NCBI GenBank assembly: GCA_002328865.1
Contig: DCWO01000107.1
Coordinates: forward strand, 1-18,978
Origin: Dehalococcoidia bacterium UBA2160
GTDB lineage: Bacteria > Chloroflexota > Dehalococcoidia > Lucifugimonadales > UBA1123
DNA: 18,978 nt
Direction of reading: 5' to 3'
The notes beneath the pieces were generated by a model. It saw only the letters and a list, made by a program, of their open reading frames with translations, was not told the DNA's origin and did not search any database. Made by a program: the position numbers and the translations under genes. Within the stretch, counting starts at the first letter, position 1, and each line of letters starts with the position of its first letter. This document shows, one piece after another, positions 1 to 8,488 of this stretch.

Positions 1-500
1 TTGGCCATCAGCAACATGTTGGCGCCGATTTCGACGGCGCGCAAGGCGGCGCCGGTGTCAGTCGACACGTAGGGATTCCCGGTGCCCGCGGCAAACAGCA
101 CCACCCGACCTTTTTCAAGGTGCCTGATCGCCCGCCGCCGAATGTAGGGCTCGGCGATCTGGGACACGTTGATGGCGCTCTGGGTCCTGGTGTCGACTCC
201 GTGCCGCTCCAGGGCATCTTGAAGAGCAAGGGCACTGATAATGGTGGCGAGCATCCCGGCATAGTCGGCAGTCGCGCGATCCATGCCTTCGATCTCCGCT
301 TCGGCGCCTCGCCAGATGTTGCCGCCGCCAACGACCACTCCGATTTCCACGCCCATCTCGACGACGGACCGGATCTCCGTGGCCATGTAATTGACAGCCA
401 CTGGGTCGATGCCGTGGCCGCGCCCGCCTTTGAGCGACTCACCGCTTACCTTCAGGAGCACGCGGCCGAAAGTCTCGGGGTCCGCAGCTTCCGAACTCAT
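1..500 (-). CDS. pyrH: UMP kinase (uridylate kinase), 3' end cut by window edge
   Basis: Bacterial-type UMP kinase, an amino-acid-kinase-fold enzyme that phosphorylates UMP to UDP with ATP in pyrimidine nucleotide synthesis. 166 residues are visible of a usual ~240; the C-terminal third lies beyond base 1. Visible signatures are the N-terminal LLKVSGESL segment (residues 15-23), the glycine-rich VVGGGNIWRG loop (56-65), MDRATADYAGMLAT (73-86) and the late FAAGTGNP-STDTGAALRA stretch (136-154). The ATG at 498-500 overlaps the tsf stop codon in an ATGA arrangement, so translation is probably coupled to tsf. It is the third gene of rpsB-tsf-pyrH, a gene order common across bacteria. No frameshift is seen. 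Identification is secure. Confidence 0.96.
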   Translation of the reverse strand, partial: MSSEAADPETFGRVLLKVSGESLKGGRGHGIDPVAVNYMATEIRSVVEMGVEIGVVVGGGNIWRGAEAEIEGMDRATADYAGMLATIISALALQDALERHGVDTRTQSAINVSQIAEPYIRRRAIRHLEKGRVVLFAAGTGNPYVSTDTGAALRAVEIGANMLLMA

Positions 501-1000
501 TCGCCGAGGGCGAATCTCGTGAACCGGCGAACTTGCACGTTCTCCCCAAGTTTGCCAGCGGCCTCTCTGACGAGGTCTTGAACGCTTAGCGATGGGTCTT
601 TTATGAACGGCTGCTGAAGAAGGCAAACCTCTTCGGCATTCTCGTCGTCGCCTTCCGGGATGTCCGAGGCATCGACGTATTTGGGGTTCATCGCGGCGAC
701 TTGCATCGCCAAATTGTGGGCCAATGATTTGAAGTCGTCGGTACGGGCCACGAAATCAGTCTCGCAGTTGGCTTCGACAATAGCGCCGATGCGGCCGCCG
801 CTGTGGATGTAGGACTCCACAAGCCCCTGGTTGGTCTCTCTGGAGGACTTCTTCAACGCGGAGGCAATGCCCTTCGACCTCAGAATCTCTTCGGCCTTGG
901 CTATGTCACCGCTCGATTCCTCTAGGGCGTTCTTACAATCCATGATCCCTGCGCTGGTCAAATCTCTCAGCGCCTTGATCGTTTCGATGTTGATCTGCAT
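497..1000 (-). CDS. tsf: Translation elongation factor Ts (short form)
   Basis: EF-Ts, the guanine-nucleotide exchange factor that recycles EF-Tu-GDP in the cytoplasm. The 167-residue protein opens with a UBA-like N-terminal domain: LRDLTSAGIMDCKNAL at 11-26 is the family signature. It carries the EF-Tu-contacting TDFV motif at 81-84. At 167 residues it is much shorter than E. coli EF-Ts (~280). It keeps one core subdomain, like the short forms of Thermus and several Chloroflexota. An AGGAAG ribosome-binding site precedes the ATG by about 12 bases. It lies 45 bases downstream of rpsB and overlaps pyrH by four bases (ATGA). No oddities apart from the short architecture. Confidence 0.97.
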   Translation of the reverse strand: MQINIETIKALRDLTSAGIMDCKNALEESSGDIAKAEEILRSKGIASALKKSSRETNQGLVESYIHSGGRIGAIVEANCETDFVARTDDFKSLAHNLAMQVAAMNPKYVDASDIPEGDDENAEEVCLLQQPFIKDPSLSVQDLVREAAGKLGENVQVRRFTRFALGE

Positions 1001-1045
1001 GCTGTGTTGAGTCTTCCTGTGCGGGTTATCGCAGGCTGGGTGAGC

Positions 1046-2134
<1,089 letters not shown>

Positions 2135-2196
2135 ATATCTTCCCTTCCTGGAAACTTGCAACAGGGCATCGCCAGCACATCTGACATGCCGCCGAG

Positions 2197-2226
2197 AGTA
2201 TACCACAGGCGTAAGTTGCCCGGCAA
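2197..2226 (-). promoter_or_regulatory. Putative sigma-70-type promoter of rpsB-tsf-pyrH
   Basis: On the minus strand a TTGCCG -35-like hexamer (2221-2226) is separated by 18 bases from TATACT (2197-2202), a near-consensus -10. A start point near 2190 would give a leader of about 55 bases before the rpsB ATG, with the ribosome-binding site near its end. The promoter sits in the 203-base gap between galE and rpsB. That gap otherwise holds no gene and only a GC-rich palindromic patch around 2285-2305 without a T-run. Confidence 0.55.
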
Positions 2227-2337
2227 ACGTCGTCAGGCGTCATCCGCGACTGACAGCGTTCGCGGAATCCGATCGGTCCGACCTGTGGCTGCGGCGCCGC
2301 GCAGATTCGCGCGTGAGCACGGAGGGTCGCGCCAGAT

Positions 2338-3351
2338 TCAGTCGCCCAACACCTCTTCGCGGACCTTGCTCCACCTGAGCGCGTCGGTGATGGCCTGCTG
2401 GACCGTAGATCGAGCGCTCCAATCCAGCAACTGCTCCGCGCGGCTTCCGCTGACGTACGATCCCGCCGTGTCGCCGGGACGACGAGGCGCATCCACCTTG
2501 GCGATCTCATGGCCCACGGCGCTCTCGAACGCGTCGACCAACTCTCGTACGGTGACGCCCTGGCCCGTGCCCAGATTGACGGCTAGGTGCCCCGAGTTGC
2601 CGTCATCGCCGGCTCGTTCGAACACTTGGTCAAACTGCTCGATGGCGTTCACGTGGGCTTTCGCCAAATCCCATACGTGGACATAGTCACGTAACCCTGT
2701 GCCATCCCGCGTAGGCCAATCCGTTCCAGTGATGCGGAAGACCGGCAGGCGGCCCATCGAAACGTCGACCAATGTACCCAAGACCTGGCTGGTCGCCTTC
2801 CCATGCGGTCCCGACCGCAACTCCGGATCGGCGCCGATCGGGTTGAAGTACCTCAAAGAGATTCCCCGCAAGTCACTGGCTTTGCAGATGTCTTCAATTA
2901 GGAACTCAACCATCATCTTGGTCCGCGCGTACGGACTTGACGGCGCCAGAGGCGATGATTCATCCACCATGAATTCAGGCGCCTCACCATATACCGACGC
3001 GGATGAGCTGAACACAAACCGCTGGCATCCGGCTTCTTCCAGGCCCTTCAATAGCTCCAAAGTCTTCCCGACGTTGTTCACGTAGTAATCGTAGGGCCGC
3101 TCGACTGACTCCGGAACCGAGATCAACGCCGCGCAATGCACCGTGCACGCAATGTCGGGGTGGTCTCTGAATATCTCGGCGAGGAGGCGTCTGTCGGCGA
3201 TGTCTCCTTCATAGAAAGGCCTGTTTCGGGCCAGAGCTCGATGTCCGATGACCAGCGAATCTAAAATGACTGCCTCGTGGCCTCGATCTTCCAGGGCGGA
3301 GCCGATGGTGCTCCCTATGTAACCGGCCCCGCCGGTGACCAGTATCTTCAT
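2338..3351 (-). CDS. galE: UDP-glucose 4-epimerase (GalE-type extended SDR)
   Basis: Extended short-chain dehydrogenase that interconverts UDP-glucose and UDP-galactose using tightly bound NAD, feeding cell-surface polysaccharide synthesis. The 337 residues match the family length of ~330-340. The N-terminal NAD-binding loop is TGGAGYIGS (6-14). The active site has FSSSASVYG (114-122) and the catalytic Tyr141 and Lys145 of YARTK. YFNPIGA (168-174), GTGLRDYVHVWDLA (217-230) and RPGD (291-294) are typical GalE substrate-side motifs. The ATG follows the DUF885 stop by 3 bases, so the two genes are very likely co-transcribed. The ribosome-binding site is weak and lies inside the upstream gene. 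Related nucleotide-sugar epimerases cannot be fully excluded, but the motif set fits GalE best. Confidence 0.93.
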   Translation of the reverse strand: MKILVTGGAGYIGSTIGSALEDRGHEAVILDSLVIGHRALARNRPFYEGDIADRRLLAEIFRDHPDIACTVHCAALISVPESVERPYDYYVNNVGKTLELLKGLEEAGCQRFVFSSSASVYGEAPEFMVDESSPLAPSSPYARTKMMVEFLIEDICKASDLRGISLRYFNPIGADPELRSGPHGKATSQVLGTLVDVSMGRLPVFRITGTDWPTRDGTGLRDYVHVWDLAKAHVNAIEQFDQVFERAGDDGNSGHLAVNLGTGQGVTVRELVDAFESAVGHEIAKVDAPRRPGDTAGSYVSGSRAEQLLDWSARSTVQQAITDALRWSKVREEVLGD

Positions 3352-3354
3352 ATC

Positions 3355-5013
3355 TCAACACCTGTCGCTTTGAAATGGGTCTCGGATCTCTTCCTCCAGC
3401 ATGTGAGCACGAAGAAGGGGAATGGGCGGCTCGCCAAACGACAGAGCTAGATCATGGAACTCGCGAAGGGAGAAGCCGGCGCCTTTCATGCGTTTGTAAT
3501 CGTCCCGAAGCCGAAGGAACATCAGCTTGCCGAGCGTGTAGGTCAAGTACATCGGATCGAAGGTCCCGCGCACGGCCTCGGCTCGGGCTGGCGTCTCCTC
3601 CATACCGGCGTGGTCCACAAAAAACTGTGTTGCCCGTTCGACCGTCATGCCTCCGGAGTGCATCTCGATCGCACATATCAGGCGACAGTTGCGCGTCAGC
3701 GCATCCTGAAGCTGGCCCAACTCGGCGAACGGGTCTCCCTCGCCGAAACCTTCTTCGATCATCATCTCTTCTACGTAATGAGCCCATCCTTCCGCGAAGG
3801 CGTATGACCAAAAGGTTCTGCGAACGGACGATGTGAGGGTCCTCGTGTGAAGATATTGCACGAAGTGACCCGGGTAGGCTTCATGGACTGACATGCTCCG
3901 CAAGATTCCATACGAGAAACTGCACAACCACTCTTCTTTTTGCTCATCGGCCCACTCTTCGCGGGGTGGGTTTACGTAGTAGTAAGCCTCGGTCGCCTCG
4001 GTCTCGAAGCCGCCCGGCGTGTCCATTGCCGCGAACGACCAGCCCATGAAAGCCGGCGTCTTCACGTCCTTGCATCTGAGGTCATTCGGGAGGCCGATCA
4101 GATCATGTTCCACGATGAACCGCCGGATTTCCTCGAGGAGGTCTGCGGTCTCGATCAGCAACGCGTCGGCCTTCGGGTGGCGGCTCGAGGCCATTTCGGC
4201 CACCGCTCTTACGCCGGCATCGGCGTCGATGGCTGACGCCACTTCTTCGAGCCGCCGCTCGTTGCGGCGCAGGTCCTGGCGTCCCATCTCCAACAGCGTG
4301 TCGAGCGGAGTGTCGACCAATTCGCTGGTCGACAGCAGCTTGGCGAACCGATCCGCCCCGATGGCGAACTGAGTGGATGCGGTGGACGCCAGCGACTTCA
4401 GCGTCTCGACGAAAGCGGTCACAGCTTCAGCGGCCAATCGGCAACTTCTCATGGCGTGGGCATGAGTCGCAGAGCTTTCGATTTCGTCCAACGCTTCGAG
4501 GACGTCCTGCTGGTAGTACATGGCCATCCCCTCGTACGAGTCGATCGCAGCCTCCAGCACCTGCCGGGCGGCTCTGCCCTTCATGAGATGGGCAGCGAGG
4601 TGTTCGAGGAGTCTGGGCGCCTGGGAGAGAGCGCTGGCCAACGCTTCCGCTCTAACTTCCAGTGGTGCATAGTCCCTGAGAATGTAAGGACTGGGATCGA
4701 TATGCCAAACCATCGCTTCGGGATTCATCTCGTGGATGCGGAGTTCCGTGTAGTCGAGCACCTCGCGCCTGAGGTTGACCTCAAGGATGGTGAGATCGAA
4801 TCGTTCGTCGGCGCCCAACGTGTCCGCGGGAATCGCCTTGAGAGAGGCCAAGTGGTTCGTCGCCTCTGCGACGCGTGACGCTATTGCGCTGTCGGACAGG
4901 TTCGACAGCCTTCCGTCGTACTGGTGGAGCCCAAGCGAGGACGCCAGGGCAGGGTAGAAATCCCAATACGACTTCAGGATGCGTTCGGAGACCGTTTTGA
5001 ATGTAGAGTCCAT
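3355..5013 (-). CDS. DUF885 family putative zinc metallopeptidase
   Basis: A 552-residue protein of the DUF885 family, thought to belong to the metallopeptidase (gluzincin-like) superfamily; the natural substrate is unknown. The hallmark is SVHEAYPGHFVQ (HEAYPGH at about 377-383), whose two His and one Glu resemble an HExxH-type zinc site. Downstream EGWAHYVEEM (about 408-417) probably supplies the third ligand. No signal peptide or membrane segment is visible, so it is probably cytoplasmic. The ATG at 5011-5013 was chosen over a TTG at 5047-5049 because the best -10 element (5049-5054) overlaps that TTG and no ribosome-binding site precedes it. It is followed after 3 bases by galE. Length and motif order look intact. 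Function as a peptidase is inferred from the family. Confidence 0.9.
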   Translation of the reverse strand: MDSTFKTVSERILKSYWDFYPALASSLGLHQYDGRLSNLSDSAIASRVAEATNHLASLKAIPADTLGADERFDLTILEVNLRREVLDYTELRIHEMNPEAMVWHIDPSPYILRDYAPLEVRAEALASALSQAPRLLEHLAAHLMKGRAARQVLEAAIDSYEGMAMYYQQDVLEALDEIESSATHAHAMRSCRLAAEAVTAFVETLKSLASTASTQFAIGADRFAKLLSTSELVDTPLDTLLEMGRQDLRRNERRLEEVASAIDADAGVRAVAEMASSRHPKADALLIETADLLEEIRRFIVEHDLIGLPNDLRCKDVKTPAFMGWSFAAMDTPGGFETEATEAYYYVNPPREEWADEQKEEWLCSFSYGILRSMSVHEAYPGHFVQYLHTRTLTSSVRRTFWSYAFAEGWAHYVEEMMIEEGFGEGDPFAELGQLQDALTRNCRLICAIEMHSGGMTVERATQFFVDHAGMEETPARAEAVRGTFDPMYLTYTLGKLMFLRLRDDYKRMKGAGFSLREFHDLALSFGEPPIPLLRAHMLEEEIRDPFQSDRC

Positions 5014-5048
5014 CGTGTGCTGCGTCCACCGTGTGTTGGGCGATCCCA

Positions 5049-5054
5049 ATTATC
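5049..5054 (-). promoter_or_regulatory. Possible -10 element for DUF885-galE
   Basis: GATAAT on the minus strand (five of six matches to TATAAT) lies 35-40 bases upstream of the DUF885 ATG. No convincing -35 is seen: TTCGGG lies at 17-base spacing. If used, transcription would begin near 5043 and leave a leader of about 30 bases, which argues for the ATG at 5013. Confidence 0.35.
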
Positions 5055-5127
5055 GTATTGCATAGCTGGCGCCCGAACAAGCACGGTGAGACTCGGGACG
5101 GCCCGTTCCACGGTCCGATAACGGTGG

Positions 5128-5156
5128 TTCACAAAACGTTAGTGGCGTGATAGGCT
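5128..5156 (+). promoter_or_regulatory. Possible promoter of the fold-type IV aminotransferase gene
   Basis: TTCACA (5128-5133, five of six matches to TTGACA) is followed after exactly 17 bases by TAGGCT (5151-5156), a weak -10. It lies in the divergent 198-base gap between the DUF885 and aminotransferase genes. The predicted leader is about 50 bases and contains the GGAGG ribosome-binding site at 5203-5207. Confidence 0.35.
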
Positions 5157-5211
5157 TCATTGCACCAATTTGCCGGACTGACTTTGGCGTGGAGCCCCAA
5201 GCGGAGGCAAT

Positions 5212-6177
5212 GTGACTCACGAACAGCCGAAGAAGGACGAGTGGGCACAACCCCCGGCGCCTCCAAAGTACCTCTGGATGTCCGGAGATCTGGTGGAGTG
5301 GGACAAAGCCCTGATCCACGCTTCCATGCTGGGTTGGTCGTCGATCTCGATGGTGTTCGAGGGCATACGAGGTTATTGGAACGCCGACCAAGAACAGTTA
5401 AGCATATTCCATCTCGATGCCCATCTCACGCGGTTGATGCGTTCGATGAAGGTGATGCGGATGACGTCGCCATGGACAGCCGGAGAGCTTCGGGACTCGG
5501 TGATCGACCTCGCCAGGTCCAACGAGTTTCACGGCGACTGCTACATCCAGCCTCTGGCGTACTTCGGGGACGGAACACCCGGTTACCTGCCGGCCGGCGG
5601 GAGTCCGGGCGAGGTTGCCATCTTTAGCCGAATGTCATCATCCGTTTTGGGCTCGAGTTCGACTATCACCTGCGGGGTCAGCTCCTGGAGTAGGATATCC
5701 GACAACGTCATGCCGCCGCGCGTGAAAGCGATCGCCAACTACCAGAACAGCCGGTACGTCGCCGACGAGGTCAGTCTAAATGGGCATGACTTCGGCATCA
5801 TCTTGAACCAGCAGGGCAAGGTGTCAGAAGTGTCGTACGCCTGCCTGTTCATCGTTCGCGACCGCGTCGCCATCACGCCTCCGGTGACCGCTGGAATCCT
5901 GGAGAGCATCACCCGCGAAGTCGTGATCGAACTGCTCAACGACGAGCTCGACGTGCCGGTCATCGAGCGTGACGTGGACCGGACCGAGCTTTTCATAGCG
6001 GACAAAGCGTTCATATGCGGCGCCGGGGCCGAGATCCAGGCGATTTCGGAGATCGACCGCTACCAGATCGGCGAGGGCGCCATCGGACCGGTCGTGTCCC
6101 GCCTCGAAAAGCTATTTCACGACGTTGTAAGGGGCAGGGTCGAGAACCGGTCGGCTTGGCTGACCGGCGTGTACTGA
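5212..6177 (+). CDS. Divergent fold-type IV (branched-chain/IlvE-like) aminotransferase
   Basis: PLP-dependent class IV aminotransferase, nearest by motif to branched-chain amino acid transaminases. The 321 residues match family length. Seen: MVFEGIRGY (48-56), FHLDAHLTRL (67-76), the predicted Schiff-base lysine Lys172 in VKAIANYQNS, TPPVTAGILESITRE (222-236) and ERDVDRTEL-FIADKAF (252-267). The GTG start is set by GGAGG four bases upstream. Several usually conserved positions differ: YIRPL reads YIQPL (111-115), the EG-x-G segment before the ACLF stretch reads EVSYACLF (206-213), and GTAAE reads GAGAE (270-274), losing the Thr that usually contacts the PLP phosphate. The amino donor or substrate may therefore not be a branched-chain amino acid. 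Leads a same-strand run with the NIPSNAP and class III aminotransferase genes. Confidence 0.88.
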   Translation: MTHEQPKKDEWAQPPAPPKYLWMSGDLVEWDKALIHASMLGWSSISMVFEGIRGYWNADQEQLSIFHLDAHLTRLMRSMKVMRMTSPWTAGELRDSVIDLARSNEFHGDCYIQPLAYFGDGTPGYLPAGGSPGEVAIFSRMSSSVLGSSSTITCGVSSWSRISDNVMPPRVKAIANYQNSRYVADEVSLNGHDFGIILNQQGKVSEVSYACLFIVRDRVAITPPVTAGILESITREVVIELLNDELDVPVIERDVDRTELFIADKAFICGAGAEIQAISEIDRYQIGEGAIGPVVSRLEKLFHDVVRGRVENRSAWLTGVY

Positions 6178-6245
6178 GGCGCTAACGCAGTTGACCGAAT
6201 ATCAAGTCGTTGCTCGAAAAGACCGAGGGTAAAGAGAGGGCCACA

Positions 6246-6860
6246 ATGATCTATGAATTCCGAACTTACGACCTCAAACCGAGAGCCGTGCTGATCTTTG
6301 AGGAGCGTATGGCCGAGAGCCTTCCCGGAAGGCTGAAGCTCTCCCCGCTCGGTGGTTTCTGGTCCTCCGAGATCGGACCTCTGAACCAGGTCGTTCATAT
6401 TTGGCCGTACAACGACATGAACGAGCGGACAGACATCCGGGCTAAAGCGGCGGCAGTCCCGAATTGGCCGCCGAACAACAACGACATCATGGAGAACATG
6501 CAGACCGAGATCTTCATCCCGGCGCCGTTCATGACGCCTCTCGGGGACCGCAATATCGGACCCATCTACGAGATGCGCACATACAAATACGAGCCTGGCG
6601 CCATCCCGCAGGTGCTGGAGGCGTGGGGCGCCAGAATCGAGGAGCGCGAGAAGTACTCGCCGCTTGCAGGCGCCTGGCACTCGGAGATCGGCGGGCTGAA
6701 CCTGTGGGTCCACCTGTGGGCCTACACCAGCATGGACGAGCGAGCGAGGGTCCGGGCCGAAACCCGCGAGAAGGGCGTATGGCCCCCGCCGGGCAGCGCT
6801 ACTCCGATTCAGCAAGAAAACAAGATTCTGACGCCTTTTAGCTTCTCACCGATGCAATAG
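6246..6860 (+). CDS. NIPSNAP family protein with two tandem domains
   Basis: A 204-residue cytoplasmic protein of two tandem NIPSNAP-type domains with a ferredoxin-like dimeric alpha-beta barrel fold. The repeats align well: IYEFRTYDLKP (2-12) with IYEMRTYKYEP (107-117), and SPLGGFWSSEIGPLN (33-47) with SPLAGAWHSEIGGLN (138-152), each followed by a V-H-[IL]-W segment and a WPP motif (75-76 and 179-181). The ATG at 6246 follows GAGAGG by six bases; an upstream in-frame TTG has no such signal. Bacterial NIPSNAP proteins lack a settled biochemical role. Some dimeric alpha-beta barrel relatives are small degradative enzymes or monooxygenases, but I see no diagnostic catalytic residue. It sits 68 bases after one aminotransferase and 123 before another, suggesting a shared pathway; this is inference. 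Confidence 0.88.
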   Translation: MIYEFRTYDLKPRAVLIFEERMAESLPGRLKLSPLGGFWSSEIGPLNQVVHIWPYNDMNERTDIRAKAAAVPNWPPNNNDIMENMQTEIFIPAPFMTPLGDRNIGPIYEMRTYKYEPGAIPQVLEAWGARIEEREKYSPLAGAWHSEIGGLNLWVHLWAYTSMDERARVRAETREKGVWPPPGSATPIQQENKILTPFSFSPMQ

Positions 6861-6983
6861 ATTTCGGACATGGGTCTGTCGCGGCCGCGTCGAGATGACG
6901 CGGTCCACCCGACGAACCATCAGACCGAACGGGGCGCCGATCAGGTGTCGGCAAACACAGGAACACCAGGGAGGTAATCAACC

Positions 6984-8357
6984 GTGGCGACAGCAAAACT
7001 CACAGGCGAGGAACTGGAAGAGATCAAACAGATGGCCGCCGACCACTTCTGGCCCCACGCGAGGCCAGCGGGGGACATGTCGGAAGAGTCGGGCTTGAAA
7101 GTGGTCACGGACGCTGAAGGAATCTGGGTGACGGACGCTCAGGGGAAGCGCTGGATAGACACTATATCAAGCATGTGGCTCACCAATATCGGGCACGGCA
7201 GACGGGAGATCGCCGACGCGGTGCACCAGCAGATGACCGAGATATCCTACTCGCCCGGAGGGACCGTCAGTCCCGCGACCGCCAGGCTGGCGAGTAGAGT
7301 GGCTGCGCTTGCGCCCGACAAGGATTCCCGCGTCTACTTCGTAAGCGGCGGCTCCGAAGCGGTGGAGACCGCCCTCAAGATGGCCAAGAACTACCACAAG
7401 AACAACGGCGAACCAACCAGATGGAAGGTTCTCAGCCGTCGCGGCAGCTACCACGGCGCAACGATGGCCTGCACGAGCCTGGGCGGAGGGGGAATCGCGG
7501 CGCCGATGAACTTTGGCCCGCTGATGCCAGGCAACATCCACGTGGCGCAGCCCGACCAGTACCGCTGCGTCTACTGCGCCGACAGAGGCGGATGCAACCT
7601 GGAGTGCGCTCGGGACGTCGAGAGGGCGATTGACCACGAAGGCGCGCAAACCGTCGCGGCGTTCATCGGCGAGCCCGTCTCGGCTGCGTCCGGCATCCAT
7701 GTCCCGCATCCCGAGTATTGGCCCACCATCAAGGATATCTGCGACCGAACCGGCGTGATTATGATCTGCGACGAAGTCATAACCGGATTCGGCAGGACCG
7801 GTACGATGTTCGCCACGGAGCACTGGGATATCCAACCGGACATCTTCACGGTGGCCAAGGCATTGACCAGCGGATACATCCCCATCGGCGCCGCTGTCGC
7901 CAACAAGAAGGTCTCGGAGGCGTTCATGGGCGACGACGACAAGGTGTTCAGACACCTGCTCACGTTTGGCGGAAACCCAGCAGCCACCTCCGCCGGCAAC
8001 GCCAACCTCGACGTCATGATAGGCGAGGGCATGGTCCAAAACTCCGCCGACATGGGCGACTACCTCTACGAGCAGCTTCAAACGCTATACGAACATCGCA
8101 TCGTCGGCGACGTCCGAGGCGGCATGGGATTGATTGCCGCCGTAGAGCTTGTCAAGGATCGTGACACGCGGGAGAAGTTCCCCAAGGAAGCCGACCTGGC
8201 GAAGAAGATCAACCCGCTGATGGACAAACACGGCCTTTTGGGCCGCGCCGGAGACGTGATCTCGCTCGCCCCGCCGCTCTGCATCACCAAGGACGAGGTG
8301 GACATCCTCGTCAAGAGAGTGGACACGGTGATAACCGAGGTTGAGGAACTGCTCTAA
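6984..8357 (+). CDS. Class III (omega-type) aminotransferase, PLP-dependent
   Basis: Fold-type I, class III aminotransferase of 457 residues. This family moves an amino group from amines, omega-amino acids or beta-amino acids to pyruvate or a similar acceptor. Seen: SGGSEAVETALKMA (121-134), SYHGAT (155-160), the PLP-pyridine Asp263 in CDEVITGFGRTG (262-273), and Schiff-base Lys292 in VAKALTSGYIPIGA (290-303). The GTG start is supported by AGGGAGGT about ten bases upstream. An insertion holds four cysteines spaced C-x2-C-x5-C-x3-C (195, 198, 204, 208). Part of this Cys pattern occurs in related enzymes, but the extra CxxC is notable. Last gene of the plus-strand run, followed by a strong terminator. 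Substrate cannot be told from sequence alone; beta-alanine, taurine, polyamine and other amine transaminases all share these motifs. Confidence 0.93.
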   Translation: MATAKLTGEELEEIKQMAADHFWPHARPAGDMSEESGLKVVTDAEGIWVTDAQGKRWIDTISSMWLTNIGHGRREIADAVHQQMTEISYSPGGTVSPATARLASRVAALAPDKDSRVYFVSGGSEAVETALKMAKNYHKNNGEPTRWKVLSRRGSYHGATMACTSLGGGGIAAPMNFGPLMPGNIHVAQPDQYRCVYCADRGGCNLECARDVERAIDHEGAQTVAAFIGEPVSAASGIHVPHPEYWPTIKDICDRTGVIMICDEVITGFGRTGTMFATEHWDIQPDIFTVAKALTSGYIPIGAAVANKKVSEAFMGDDDKVFRHLLTFGGNPAATSAGNANLDVMIGEGMVQNSADMGDYLYEQLQTLYEHRIVGDVRGGMGLIAAVELVKDRDTREKFPKEADLAKKINPLMDKHGLLGRAGDVISLAPPLCITKDEVDILVKRVDTVITEVEELL

Positions 8358-8382
8358 CCACCGTCGCACAGTCAGGAAAGTG

Positions 8383-8426
8383 AAAACGACCGGGGTGGAA
8401 TCATCCATCCCCGGTCGTTTTCGTTT
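8383..8426. terminator. Bidirectional intrinsic terminator between aminotransferase and htrA
   Basis: A perfect 13-base inverted repeat, AAAACGACCGGGG (8383-8395) and its complement (8409-8421), closes a 13-base spacer that can itself pair TGGA with TCCA. The arms begin with A-runs and end with T-runs, so the hairpin can terminate both the plus-strand aminotransferase transcript and the convergent htrA transcript. Confidence 0.85.
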
Positions 8427-8488
8427 CGTCGTGTCCTTGATATCTCAGCGGTCGAAGATCGATGCGCCGTTGCCGGATGTTTGCGTTC

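Noticed and set aside
5014..5049. TTG start for the DUF885 protein
   Set aside because: There is no ribosome-binding site, and the best -10 element overlaps the TTG, so the ATG at 5013 is favoured.
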